A stretch of DNA of 64,000 nt from Phascolarctobacterium_A sp902463975 (GCF_902463975.1 NZ_CABQHJ010000009.1:7460-71459); one strand, 5' to 3'. Positions 18,500 to 25,688 are shown, numbered from the stretch's first letter. Made by a program: numbers and translations. The notes: generated from the letters alone by a model not told the origin.

Positions 18500-18706
18500 A
18501 TGACTGAAGAAATAAAAACTAAAGGAACCTGGGGCGGTGCTCGTGCCGGAAGTGGACGTAAGAAGCTTGAAGGTGATGCTATAACCAAGCAGGTACAATT
18601 CCGCCTTACTGAAGAGCAAGCTGTGACAGTAAAGAAGATTGTCAAGCTGCGTAAGGCTGGCGAGATTACTTTGGAAGATTTAGAGAAGATAACTGCTGCA
18701 AAATAG
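18500..18706 (+). CDS. Small DNA-binding-like protein
   Basis: A 68-aa basic protein. It starts with an acidic/polar tail and a glycine-arginine motif (GGARAGSGRKK), followed by a short strand and two helices (VQFRLTEEQ...) that resemble a ribbon-helix-helix fold. This GxRxGSGRK motif is common in small phage and plasmid proteins. It may be a DNA-binding regulator or a mobile-element remnant. It ends just before a terminator. Confidence 0.65.
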   Translation: MTEEIKTKGTWGGARAGSGRKKLEGDAITKQVQFRLTEEQAVTVKKIVKLRKAGEITLEDLEKITAAK

Positions 18707-18717
18707 CAATGAGCATA

Positions 18718-18747
18718 AAAAAGCGTGGACATAGGTCCACGCTTTTT
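18718..18747 (+). terminator. Bidirectional intrinsic terminator
   Basis: GCGTGGAC (18723-18730), loop ATAG, GTCCACGC (18735-18742), flanked by A5 on the left and T5 on the right. It closes the recO operon. Confidence 0.9.
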
Positions 18748-18902
18748 GTTTTGGGGAAGAGTGTGTATTTTTGTAGGCGTTTCAAAATTAACAGCCGATA
18801 TACTGCAGCGAAAAATCTTCTGCTGCTGAGTTAATTATATTGCTATTATTTAATAACGCGAGATAAGATTTGTTAAGTATCAAGAAAAGATATTCAAGTA
18901 AA

Positions 18903-18931
18903 TTGTAAAAATTAGAGCGATATGTTAAAAT
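18903..18931 (+). promoter_or_regulatory. Candidate promoter for the small genes at 19007-19651
   Basis: TTGTAA (18903-18908), a 17-nt spacer and TAAAAT (18926-18931). The rest of 18748-19006 is AT-rich and shows no gene. Confidence 0.45.
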
Positions 18932-19006
18932 AAAAGGGAAGCAGAAGGTTTAGGATAATCTTCGAGTAAAGTGATAGAAACCATGAATGCGAGCGGAGGG
19001 AAGAGC

Positions 19007-19246
19007 ATGCTTACTCTTGAGCTGTTAGAGCTGACAGAAGAATATGTGCAGTATAAATTTTATCCTGAAGGAAAAAAGGATAATTTTGGGATTGTGCAGG
19101 TTAACCGAAAAAATTTTAAGGATCGCTTTATTGTAAAAGAAGCGCTTGACGTATCTGATATGTATCGAGTAATGGCTATGGTCAGAGTAGGCATGCTTGT
19201 GCAGGATGGAGAATTTCCAGAAACAAGTGCGTGTGCATGGTATTAA
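19007..19246 (+). CDS. Hypothetical 79-aa protein
   Basis: Starts at ATG 19007 with GGAGGG 6 nt upstream. An upstream GTG (18971) in the same frame has no SD. The protein is soluble, mixed alpha/beta, and has no motif I recognise. It forms a small cluster with two membrane-protein genes downstream. Confidence 0.55.
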   Translation: MLTLELLELTEEYVQYKFYPEGKKDNFGIVQVNRKNFKDRFIVKEALDVSDMYRVMAMVRVGMLVQDGEFPETSACAWY

Positions 19247-19267
19247 GATTTTAAAGGAGAATGTACA

Positions 19268-19408
19268 ATGAAGATAAAAGTAACGGATGTTTTAGCAATT
19301 ATATGTTTTTCGTGGGCGCTGTATTATATAAACTTTGACAAAGAAGCTGTCAAAGCATTCATCACAGGCGGTGTGATAGTATGCTGGGTAATGAAAAGAG
19401 TAATGTAA
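19268..19408 (+). CDS. Small membrane protein, 46 aa
   Basis: ATG 19268 is preceded by AAAGGAGA at 7 nt. The sequence has two short hydrophobic segments (VLAIICFSWALYYI and AFITGGVIVCWVM) around a charged turn. The family is unknown. It resembles its neighbour at 19460 in size and layout, so the pair may be related. Confidence 0.5.
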   Translation: MKIKVTDVLAIICFSWALYYINFDKEAVKAFITGGVIVCWVMKRVM

Positions 19409-19459
19409 AGGGGATTCACTCAAATATATATGATTATATAACAGATAGGAGATTACTTA

Positions 19460-19651
19460 ATGAAAAAGCATGTGATTTTATTTTTGGTATTTGAATTTTT
19501 GGCGATAGGACTGATGATCAGATCTATTTTAAACGTAGTAACAGACGAAAAAAGCGCTGTAACCTTTGCTGTTGGCTGTGTGTTTGCCTGGTTTGTAAAG
19601 ACGAACTGGGAAATTTTTAAGAAGGTAAAGCAGATATATAAGCAGGCTTAA
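19460..19651 (+). CDS. Small membrane protein, 63 aa
   Basis: Two hydrophobic segments (VILFLVFEFLAIGLMI and AVTFAVGCVFAWFV) and a basic C-terminal tail (KKVKQIYKQA). An SD (GGAG) precedes ATG 19460. The function is unknown. It is the last gene before the prophage junction. Confidence 0.55.
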   Translation: MKKHVILFLVFEFLAIGLMIRSILNVVTDEKSAVTFAVGCVFAWFVKTNWEIFKKVKQIYKQA

Positions 19652-19732
19652 ACGGAAACTGCAGCAAATATGTTTGAGCTGTTCTAAAATGCTGTGCTCA
19701 ACTTGAAAACGCTATTTTTACACACAAAAATA

Positions 19733-19757
19733 CCCCGCAACCTGCATGGTTGCGGGG
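19733..19757 (-). terminator. Terminator downstream of the disrupted tRNA-Arg
   Basis: CCCCGCAACC and GGTTGCGGGG pair around a 5-nt loop: a perfect 10-bp stem. On the reverse strand it is followed by TATTTTTGTG. It lies 10 nt beyond the CCA end of the tRNA fragment, so it was probably the tRNA's own terminator. It can also stop rightward transcription. Confidence 0.85.
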
Positions 19758-19766
19758 TTTCTCTCA

Positions 19767-19814
19767 TGGTGATCCAGGAGGGATTCGAACCCCCGACCCA
19801 CGGCTTAGAAGGCC
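19767..19814 (-). other. attL: 3' part of a tRNA-Arg(UCU) gene, phage integration site
   Basis: The reverse strand reads the anticodon loop CTTCTAA (anticodon UCU), the 3' anticodon strand, a full T arm with GTTCGAATC, the acceptor strand CTGGATC, discriminator A and CCA. The 5' half is missing: no GATCCAG acceptor partner occurs to the right, and sequence above 19815 is phage. Phages with this integrase type commonly carry the tRNA 3' end, so an intact tRNA gene is expected at attR beyond 64,000. Confidence 0.85.
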
Positions 19815-19874
19815 TAACATCAATAGCCTTAAAAAGCCTTATTTCATGGGGTTTTTAGGATTCAAAAACCCTTT

Positions 19875-19898
19875 TGGGGCCAACGCTGGGGCCAACGC
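19875..19898. repeat. Tandem 12-bp repeat, likely integrase arm sites
   Basis: TGGGGCCAACGC occurs twice head to tail, between attL and the integrase stop codon. Short direct repeats in this place usually bind the N-terminal domain of the tyrosine integrase. A second pair of short repeats (AGCCTTA) lies nearer the core, at about 19826-19840. Confidence 0.6.
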
Positions 19899-19900
19899 GG

Positions 19901-21001
19901 TCAGAGTGCGTATGCCTTGCTGATGATATCCGGAATGCCTTCGTCATAATTAGGTACGGCGTGGCTGTAAAGATTGAGCGTGTGGCTGATTTTACTGTGT
20001 CCCAAGCGCTTGGCAACTTCGGCGATGGATACACCATTGGCAAGCAGCTGCGTGGCCATAGTGTGGCGCAGAACGTGGAAGTTCTTGTATTCGACGCCTG
20101 CTTCCTGCAGCAGTGCCTTCCAGATGCGTTCCATATTCCTCGGTGCTATCGGCGTGCCGTTGCGGGTGTGGAAAACGTACCTGTTAAACGAAAGCACCGG
20201 ACCGGAAGAGGCGCTGGCGAGCTTGAGGGCTTTACTGACCTCGGGCGCAATAGTTATCTTGCGTACACCGGCAGCAGTCTTGGGCGGCATATCTGTGAGC
20301 TTTCCGCGCACTGCCTGCAGGCTGTTGTCGATGTAGATATAATTTGGCTTTACGTTTGGCGCCTTAAGGCCTAATAGTTCTCCGAGGCGCGCGCCGGTAG
20401 TTGCTGCCAGAAGGAAGAAGGGATAGTATTTGCTGTAATAACGGCTGGTCTTGGCCGTCTGCAGAATCTTACCGATTTCTTCCGTAGTGAATACCTGGAC
20501 TTCAACCTTGGGAACCGGCGGAGCTTCTACCGCCTGCATGAAGTTTTTTGAGAGAAGGTCAATGGCGCAGGCTTTGGTGATGGCAGCCTTCAGGAGCTTA
20601 TGCACTTTATTCTTGCTGCTGGCGCTCATCGGCGGCAGCTCATTGTAGAATTGCTGCACTGTATGGGCAGTCAGCTTCTGCAGCTCCATTTCTGCAATGG
20701 GTGCAATATGTTTTGCGGTCTGTATGTAGCGAACCAGTGTTTTGGGGCGCACCTTGGGTGCTTTGTAGGTAATAAGGTATTCGGAGAGCCATTCGCCTAA
20801 GCGCAGGCTGTTGGGCGCTACATAGACGTTCTTGCAGATATCTGCCTGGATAACAGCAATCCATTCCATTGCTTCCTTTTTCGTGGGGAAGCGTTTAGAG
20901 ATGCGCTTTCCGTCCGGGGCGATTAGTCTTGCCCGGTACATTTTGCGGTCGCTTTCGTAGCTGATGGTTCCTTCGCCGTTAGATTTTTTTGTTTTAGCCA
21001 T
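19901..21001 (-). CDS. int: Tyrosine-type site-specific integrase
   Basis: Catalyses phage integration and excision at the tRNA-Arg site. The 366-aa protein has an AP2-like N-terminal arm-binding domain (GTISYESDRKMYRARL), a SAM-like core-binding domain (about 65-160) and a catalytic domain with R205 (TGARLGEL), H309-x-x-R312 (HVLRHT), H335 (GHSKI) and nucleophile Y345. All catalytic residues are present. Its SD lies inside a hairpin (21007-21039). Confidence 0.97.
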   Translation of the reverse strand: MAKTKKSNGEGTISYESDRKMYRARLIAPDGKRISKRFPTKKEAMEWIAVIQADICKNVYVAPNSLRLGEWLSEYLITYKAPKVRPKTLVRYIQTAKHIAPIAEMELQKLTAHTVQQFYNELPPMSASSKNKVHKLLKAAITKACAIDLLSKNFMQAVEAPPVPKVEVQVFTTEEIGKILQTAKTSRYYSKYYPFFLLAATTGARLGELLGLKAPNVKPNYIYIDNSLQAVRGKLTDMPPKTAAGVRKITIAPEVSKALKLASASSGPVLSFNRYVFHTRNGTPIAPRNMERIWKALLQEAGVEYKNFHVLRHTMATQLLANGVSIAEVAKRLGHSKISHTLNLYSHAVPNYDEGIPDIISKAYAL

Positions 21002-21006
21002 AAAAA

Positions 21007-21039
21007 ATCAGCTCCTTTCATTTTTCGAGCAGAGCTGAT
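21007..21039 (-). promoter_or_regulatory. Hairpin that can hide the integrase ribosome binding site
   Basis: ATCAGCTC (21007-21014) and GAGCTGAT (21032-21039) form a perfect 8-bp inverted repeat. On the reverse strand the second arm contains GGAG, the SD of int. A third copy of the arm (AATCAGCT, 21053-21060) lies further upstream and could compete for pairing. Confidence 0.5.
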
Positions 21040-21116
21040 ATAATAAAAAAGTAATCAGCTCTTGGTGGTTCGGGGGTTGATGACATTGAGCGTGTTGGTA
21101 GCACGTTCTTGCAGGT

Positions 21117-21147
21117 CCCTCGGTGCTGGTAACACCGGGGGATTTTT
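21117..21147 (+). terminator. Candidate terminator between int and rhuM
   Basis: CCCTCGGTG (21117-21125) pairs over 9 bp with CACCGGGGG (21133-21141), with one G-U pair, followed by ATTTTTTAT. The T-run is on the plus strand. It lies in the gap between the integrase leader and rhuM. Confidence 0.5.
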
Positions 21148-21184
21148 TATTTGCCGGCAATTTGCTTGCCTTCCGCTGGCGGTA
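21142..21184. repeat. Short island repeat, copy 1 (after rhuM)
   Basis: A 42-43-bp element: a T-run, then TTTGCCGGCAATTTGCTTG, ending in GCTGGCGGTA. It is about 37/42 identical to 22303-22344. Both copies lie directly downstream of an accessory gene on the reverse strand, so they may serve as gene-end or recombination modules. Confidence 0.7.
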
Positions 21185-21186
21185 TT

Positions 21187-22167
21187 TTACTTCTTGATGT
21201 TTTTAGTTTCCTGCTCCAGTTCTAACAGGTCAAGCTCATCGGCTTGTGCTGCATCGAATGCCTTGCGACGTGCGTCAAATTCTTCGTAAATTTTACGGGC
21301 GTGTATTTGGGCTTGTTCCATGGTGACTTTTCCGTGGGATTGCAGCAAGGGGACGCCATGATCTAAAAGCAGCTTATCTACACTGGCACGCCAGAAGTCA
21401 AGCGTCAAGTCCTTACGCATTTTTACATGCAATTCAGCACTTTCAAGGAAGATAGTTACTAAACGGTTAAGAACATCTATTTCGTCAGATGTGAGGTAGT
21501 TTTTTGCAACGATAACATCAGCTTTGCGTACTATCGAACCGCTCCATGAGGTCAAGGCCATATTCGGAGAATCTGCGTTTGCACGTGTAGCTATAATTTC
21601 AGCAGCAGTTTTTCTTGTGACGCCAAAAAGCAGCTTGTTTTGCGTGTCTGCAAAGAATAAGCTCGTTGCTCTTTCGGTAACCTTGTAGTCGCTGGAGAGA
21701 GCGAATAAGTCACGCAGCTTCTGATAAAAACGTTTTTCGCTGGCGCGAATATCGCGAATCTGTTCCAGTAATTCGTCGAAATAATCCGGACGGCCATCCG
21801 GGTTTTTGAGGCGGTCCTTGTCAAGGATAAAGCCTTTCAGCAGATATTCTTTTAAGGTATTGTTTGCCCATTGACGGAACTGTGTGCCGCGCGGTGAACG
21901 GACACGGAAACCGACAGCAAGGATAACGTCAAGACTATAAAAAGCTACGGGCTTATCAGAATTTGCAATGTGAAGAAAGTTCACATTGCTTTTTTCAACT
22001 AGTTCACCTTCATCAAAAATATTTTTTATATGCTTGCTGATACCACTGCGCTCTTTGTTGAATAACTCAGCTATTTGTGCCTGCGTCAACCATACAGTGC
22101 CGTTATCGGCATAAAGTTTAATTTCGGCTTTACCGTCTGCAGTGTTGTAAATAATAATGTCTGCCAT
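21187..22167 (-). CDS. rhuM: RhuM family protein
   Basis: A 326-aa member of the RhuM ('virulence protein') family, found in prophages and near defence genes. The N-terminus has a winged-HTH/Bro-like region (WLTQAQIAELFNKERSGISKHI), followed by a conserved core (FRVRSPRGTQFRQWANNTLKEYL) and a helical C-terminus rich in Glu and Asp. The biochemical role is unknown. It starts 26 bp after a repressor-tail repeat and has an SD (TGAGGAATGAAAC) but no clear promoter of its own. Confidence 0.88.
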   Translation of the reverse strand: MADIIIYNTADGKAEIKLYADNGTVWLTQAQIAELFNKERSGISKHIKNIFDEGELVEKSNVNFLHIANSDKPVAFYSLDVILAVGFRVRSPRGTQFRQWANNTLKEYLLKGFILDKDRLKNPDGRPDYFDELLEQIRDIRASEKRFYQKLRDLFALSSDYKVTERATSLFFADTQNKLLFGVTRKTAAEIIATRANADSPNMALTSWSGSIVRKADVIVAKNYLTSDEIDVLNRLVTIFLESAELHVKMRKDLTLDFWRASVDKLLLDHGVPLLQSHGKVTMEQAQIHARKIYEEFDARRKAFDAAQADELDLLELEQETKNIKK

Positions 22168-22193
22168 GTTTCATTCCTCACTTTCAAAATCTA

Positions 22194-22300
22194 TTATCCT
22201 AAACTCTCCACATCTTCTTCCGCCTTGCGCTGGAGCTTGGCCAGCTTAACATCAATAATATCGTCAATTTCTTCCTTGCCGTCAGCATCCAACTGGCAGT
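22194..22300 (-). repeat. Duplicated repressor 3' end, copy R1
   Basis: On the reverse strand this encodes QLDADGKEEIDD through AEEDVESLG and a stop: the C-terminal tail of a CI-like repressor related to the intact one at 24959-25333 (QLDADGRERVDY...EEESLG). There is no start codon or HTH, so it is a gene remnant. It differs from R2 at only about four positions over 107 bp. It lies between rhuM and abi 1. Confidence 0.85.
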
Positions 22301-22302
22301 CT

Positions 22303-22344
22303 TTTTTTATTTGCCGGCAATTTGCTTGTCATTTGCTGGCGGTC
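22303..22344. repeat. Short island repeat, copy 2 (after abi 1)
   Basis: Near-copy of 21142-21184 with TTTGCCGGCAATTTGCTTG and GCTGGCGGT. It directly abuts repressor-tail copy R1, so the GCTGGCGG-like end occurs twice in a row there. Confidence 0.7.
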
Positions 22345-22362
22345 TATATTATCCTTAAACCT

Positions 22363-23352
22363 CTATTCTTTTGTAGAGCATTTTGGTGGAAAATTTGTTA
22401 GGAGAAGCCAATTGCAATTTAATCCCATAATATTTTCAACAACTGCTATATCAATGCTGGTAAGTCGATGCTGTAATTTGTTGTGCAGCGCGTAGTTGAT
22501 TTTATTCAACAAGTTATTGTAACGACTAGGAGACAAGAAATAACGCAAGGAGATAAGCAGGGCTAAAACATCCTGTGTACCATAGGGACGGTGACCGGAT
22601 TTGTTTTTGGGAATACCAAGCATATCATGTTCTTTTAAGCTGGGAATTGGTCTTGGCAAAGGAACATCTTTGGCGTGGCAGTAGATTCTTTCGCCATGAG
22701 CGCATTTGTTACGTAGATTGGCTATGAAATCTATTACTCCTTTGAATTCTTTAGGAGTAAGGGAGAAGGCTGCTGCTATTTCTGTTTTTTCTTCATTCTT
22801 CATGCATGAATAAAAAGAGTTTAGCTTACCGAATGTCATTACCTTAGACAATACCCATAACGGCACATAACCATATTTATCCATATAGTGTTTTACCGAG
22901 CCATGACGATTTTTTTGTGAATCAATCAGTTTAAGTATATCGAAAATCATGCTATTGGTACGCTTGAAATTTTCGAAGCTCGTGGAGTTGAAACTTTCAG
23001 GACGCAAATATGATGTATGGTCATGACCGTGATACTTGGAGAAAACAGCAACAATGCGACTTTTGACGATGTGCTCAACTCGTAAAAGCTCAATCAGCAG
23101 TTTCTCTCTAATGGTTCTATCAAAGGTGTACAGAGCTAGCAATTCGTTAAAGGTTGTGCCATCTCTATAATAATCTTCCGGCACGGTGCTGGTGATAAAG
23201 ATTTTATTGTATCCATTAACAACGTAATAATAATTTTCATAGTCAAGTATTTTGGCAGCCCAAGGCTTATTGTAAATAGTCATGTTTCGTGAAATTAAAA
23301 GATTAACCAGTTCTTCGTTCGGCTTATAATTCTTTTGCATTGCAATGGTCAT
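22363..23352 (-). CDS. Abi_2/AbiF-like HEPN protein 1
   Basis: A 329-aa protein of the Abi_2 (AbiD/AbiF) family, linked to abortive phage infection and predicted to act as an RNase. The N-terminus has ISRNMTIYNKPWAAKILDYENYY, related to the family's 'inYYRL' region. A central helix has IELLRVEHIVKSRI. The HEPN motif Rx4H is at R214-H219 (RNKCAH). ATG 23352 follows TTAGGAGTGATTTA. A structured leader lies directly upstream. It shares little sequence with abi 2, so the two genes were not recently duplicated. Confidence 0.85.
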   Translation of the reverse strand: MTIAMQKNYKPNEELVNLLISRNMTIYNKPWAAKILDYENYYYVVNGYNKIFITSTVPEDYYRDGTTFNELLALYTFDRTIREKLLIELLRVEHIVKSRIVAVFSKYHGHDHTSYLRPESFNSTSFENFKRTNSMIFDILKLIDSQKNRHGSVKHYMDKYGYVPLWVLSKVMTFGKLNSFYSCMKNEEKTEIAAAFSLTPKEFKGVIDFIANLRNKCAHGERIYCHAKDVPLPRPIPSLKEHDMLGIPKNKSGHRPYGTQDVLALLISLRYFLSPSRYNNLLNKINYALHNKLQHRLTSIDIAVVENIMGLNCNWLLLTNFPPKCSTKE

Positions 23353-23490
23353 TAAATCACTCCTAAAATGACGAATAGCCCCTGCTTCTACTATGAGAAA
23401 CAGGGGCTATCGTTTGTCTGGGGGTATGACGAATCAATTCCCAGATCGCTCTGTAGTCATAGTAGCATATATATAGGGTTTTTGTCAATG
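23353..23490 (-). ncRNA. Structured leader or ncRNA upstream of abi 1
   Basis: A perfect 10-bp stem (23375-23384 with 23401-23410, ATAGCCCCTG/CAGGGGCTAT) has a 16-nt loop. A second stem is TCTGGG/CCCAGA (23417-23422 with 23440-23445). Nine loop bases (23388-23396) are complementary to 23457-23465, which also holds the -10 (TACTAT) of a promoter with TTGACA at 23483-23488. The same layout precedes abi 2 with different sequence. An RNA antitoxin or autoregulatory RNA is inferred, not shown. Confidence 0.55.
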
Positions 23491-23589
23491 AAAATATATG
23501 AGGAAATTTGCTTTTTCGGCCGTCTTGTGGTATTATATATCAGTTTACCGTCTAAAGGCTACAATATATTGTTTCACTACTTCCCTAAA

Positions 23590-23700
23590 TTATCCTAAAC
23601 TCTCCACGTCTTCTTCCGCCTTGCGCTGGAGCTTGGCCAGCTTAACATCAATAATATCGTCAATTTCTTCCTTGCCGTCAGCATCCAGCTGGCGGTATTT
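23590..23700 (-). repeat. Duplicated repressor 3' end, copy R2
   Basis: Reverse-strand remnant encoding YRQLDADGKEEIDD through EEDVESLG and a stop. It is nearly identical to R1 and homologous to the 3' end of the intact repressor. It also shares the flanking TCCCTAAA just past the stop with the intact gene (TTCCTAAA). It separates abi 1 from abi 2. Confidence 0.85.
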
Positions 23701-23728
23701 TAAAATATAGGAAACAGTGATGTTAGTG

Positions 23729-24820
23729 TCATTGAGACTGTATTATATTGCATAGGTCCATAAATCCTTTTTTCTTTTGCTCTGATAAGATAGCACTTTT
23801 AATACAGGCACGAGTAAGACCAATCAGTTTATTAGAAAAATCAGCTCCTAAGCCAGTTATTTCTAAATAATGATTTACTATATATTTCGTCAAAGGCTGA
23901 AGCTCTTCTACTCCTATGGGTGGCGCTGTCAGCAGTTTTTGCAAACACTTAAGCAACGAAACTTGTTCTTTAGTATCATTTAGTAAAATAAAAATAGCAA
24001 TTAAGCAACCATAAGTGTCATCAAAGCTGGTAATGCCAGTAGTAGCAGATTCTTCTTTAATTAAATTTAAAGTGGTTTTATAAGGAAGTTTTGAATTTTT
24101 CTGGCTATAGGTAACAAATTTGAGATTATGAGCTATTACATTGCGGAATTTTCTTATTAATGTTAGAGCAGATGTTACGAATGCTATTTTATCTTTTATG
24201 GGTACATCGACACTGATCAATGCATTTGTTACTTCTTCTTTTACTTCTGGCTTTAGCAGCAGATAAAGAGTAATTGCTTTATCAAACGATACGTTTTTCA
24301 TCAATATCCATGCTGGTATATGATGATGTGTATCGTAATAATGTTTACACGGTTGTTTGGTACAGGCAATTAGGTTATTTTGCTTATCTGTTTTGCCAAT
24401 CTCTCGAAAAATGTTAGTTTTTAAAATGTTAAAGAAGATTTTTCCTTTATATCCTGGTTTATAGTTAGCTTTATCAAGATAGTCATACATAGAAACTCCG
24501 TAATGAGCAGAAATTGAGTAGGCCAGCTTTGCTTTAAATGAATTTTCTATAAGCAAAATATTCTTGAATAAGATATTTTGAAATTCCTTGTCAAACAGAT
24601 GAAAAAAGTAAAGATACAAAAGACTGATACCTTCTTTAAATTTTCCGTTTTGCATCATGCACTCTTGATAACCATTGATGATGTCATAGTAGGAAAAAGT
24701 TGACAGAATATATTTGGCAAGTTCCTCATCAACAATATCAAGCCCATAATTATCACGTAAATGCGCAATTTGCTCATCATACGTTTTAAACGGTTTGTCA
24801 AATATAATTGGTATACCCAT
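23729..24820 (-). CDS. Abi_2/AbiF-like HEPN protein 2
   Basis: A 363-aa Abi_2 family protein. N-terminal features are FDKPFKTYDEQIAHLRDNYGL and TFSYYDIINGY. IENSFKAKLAYSISAHYG matches the family's central helix. The HEPN Rx4H motif is at R226-H231 (RNVIAH). It is AT-rich compared with the phage structural genes, consistent with transfer. It lies next to the repressor gene and is preceded by a leader like that of abi 1. Likely an abortive-infection or toxin RNase, by family only. Confidence 0.83.
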   Translation of the reverse strand: MGIPIIFDKPFKTYDEQIAHLRDNYGLDIVDEELAKYILSTFSYYDIINGYQECMMQNGKFKEGISLLYLYFFHLFDKEFQNILFKNILLIENSFKAKLAYSISAHYGVSMYDYLDKANYKPGYKGKIFFNILKTNIFREIGKTDKQNNLIACTKQPCKHYYDTHHHIPAWILMKNVSFDKAITLYLLLKPEVKEEVTNALISVDVPIKDKIAFVTSALTLIRKFRNVIAHNLKFVTYSQKNSKLPYKTTLNLIKEESATTGITSFDDTYGCLIAIFILLNDTKEQVSLLKCLQKLLTAPPIGVEELQPLTKYIVNHYLEITGLGADFSNKLIGLTRACIKSAILSEQKKKGFMDLCNIIQSQ

Positions 24821-24950
24821 CTAAACACTTCTTTCTGCACAAACTAAAGAAGGCCATCGCCTTACAATAAGACGATGGCCTTCAACCGGTCGCAAGCGAT
24901 ACCGGTGTATCTAGTAGTCTTATTGTAACCTATTAGTAAATTTTTGTCAA
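24821..24950 (-). ncRNA. Structured leader or ncRNA upstream of abi 2
   Basis: An 11-bp perfect stem (24849-24859 with 24873-24883) has a 13-nt loop. A second stem is ACCGGT/ACCGGT (24885-24890 with 24901-24906). Eleven loop bases (24862-24872) are perfectly complementary to 24918-24928. That stretch contains the -10 TACAAT of a near-consensus promoter: TTGACA at 24945-24950, 17-nt spacer, -10 at 24922-24927. The layout matches the abi 1 leader although the bases differ, which points to conserved structure. Confidence 0.6.
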
Positions 24951-24958
24951 TTCCTAAA

Positions 24959-25333
24959 TTATCCTAAACTCTCTTCTTCTTTTTCAGCACGCTCATTAGC
25001 AAGCTTGTATTCCATATCTAAAACATAATCAACACGCTCCCTGCCGTCAGCATCCAGCTGGCGGTATTTTTTTATGTGTGTTTCTTCCTGCTGGGTGAGG
25101 GAGAGAGAGGGGGAAGGTGTTCGCTTAGACATTAAACCGCCGTCTTCTATAATATCGCTTTTCCGGATAGAAAAATAATCGGCTAATTTTTGAATTGCAC
25201 CCATCCTAGGTTCTTTCAAGCCTTGTTCCCATGTCGAAACAGCTTTATCGCTAACGCCTGCGATTTGGCCTAATTCTTTTTGCGATAATCCGTATCTTTC
25301 ACGTAAGATTTTTATATTTTCACTGATTCCCAT
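24959..25333 (-). CDS. CI-like lysogeny repressor, XRE family
   Basis: A 124-aa repressor with an N-terminal HTH (LRERYGLSQKELGQIAGVSDKAVSTWEQG) and a helical C-terminal tail (KYRQLDADGRERVDYVLDMEY). It has no peptidase domain, so it is unlikely to be cleaved like lambda CI. It is divergent from the Cro-like gene across a region with matching palindromes. Its 3' end is the parent or sister of remnants R1 and R2. Confidence 0.9.
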   Translation of the reverse strand: MGISENIKILRERYGLSQKELGQIAGVSDKAVSTWEQGLKEPRMGAIQKLADYFSIRKSDIIEDGGLMSKRTPSPSLSLTQQEETHIKKYRQLDADGRERVDYVLDMEYKLANERAEKEEESLG

Positions 25334-25368
25334 AAGAGAACCTCCTTTGCTCTTTTTAGTCTATAATA

Positions 25369-25444
25369 TACTAAAAGTAGAAAAAAATCAACGTCATAAC
25401 GAAAATAATCTACTTTAGGTAGTTGACAATCTACCAAAAGTAGA
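25369..25444. promoter_or_regulatory. Operator cluster in the lysogeny switch
   Basis: Three copies of a palindrome with consensus TCTACYNNNRGTAGA lie at 25369-25381, 25409-25422 and 25430-25444. A fourth (25674-25688) follows the Cro-like gene. The first sits in the spacer of a leftward promoter (TTGATT, 17 nt, TATTAT on the reverse strand), and the third in the spacer of the rightward promoter. These are the expected binding sites of the repressor and Cro-like protein. Confidence 0.8.
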
Positions 25445-25451
25445 TTAGAAT
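25423..25451 (+). promoter_or_regulatory. Rightward early promoter (PR-like)
   Basis: TTGACA (25423-25428), a 17-nt spacer holding operator 3, and TAGAAT (25446-25451). It drives the Cro-like gene and the early region. Confidence 0.85.
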
Positions 25452-25480
25452 AAAATTACAAACAAGGAGGTGAAATTCAT

Positions 25481-25672
25481 ATGGGCTTGTCTTTGAAACA
25501 AATGCGTTTGATAAAAGGAAAAACGCAGGATGAAATGGCTGAGCTGTTAAATATTCATGTTCAAACTTATAGAAAATTAGAGGAAAATCCAGATGAAGCG
25601 ACGATTAAGCAGGCTAAGAAGATTTCTGAGTTCCTCGGAGTTTCTTATGATGATATTTTTTTTGCTCAGTAA
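25481..25672 (+). CDS. Cro-like HTH protein
   Basis: A 63-aa XRE-family protein made of one HTH domain (LSLKQMRLIKGKTQDEMAELLNIHVQTYRKLE) and a short helical end. It is the first gene rightward from the divergent switch, with SD AAGGAGGTG. Its position and size fit a Cro-type antagonist of the repressor at 24959-25333. A further operator follows its stop codon. Confidence 0.85.
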   Translation: MGLSLKQMRLIKGKTQDEMAELLNIHVQTYRKLEENPDEATIKQAKKISEFLGVSYDDIFFAQ

Positions 25673-25673
25673 C

Positions 25674-25688
25674 TCTACTAAAAGTAGA
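25674..25688. promoter_or_regulatory. Fourth repressor operator
   Basis: TCTACTAAAAGTAGA, a near-perfect copy of the switch operators, placed immediately after the Cro-like gene stop. A roadblock site or a second control point for downstream early genes is possible. Confidence 0.7.

Noticed and set aside
19767..19850. Complete tRNA gene
   Set aside because: Only the 3' part is present; no acceptor partner or D arm is found to the right of the anticodon loop.
19874..20374. Rightward frame opposite the integrase
   Set aside because: Shadow of int codons; no SD and no known protein features.
22194..25068. CRISPR array from the repeated repressor tails
   Set aside because: Only three copies, over 100 bp each, coding, and separated by whole genes.
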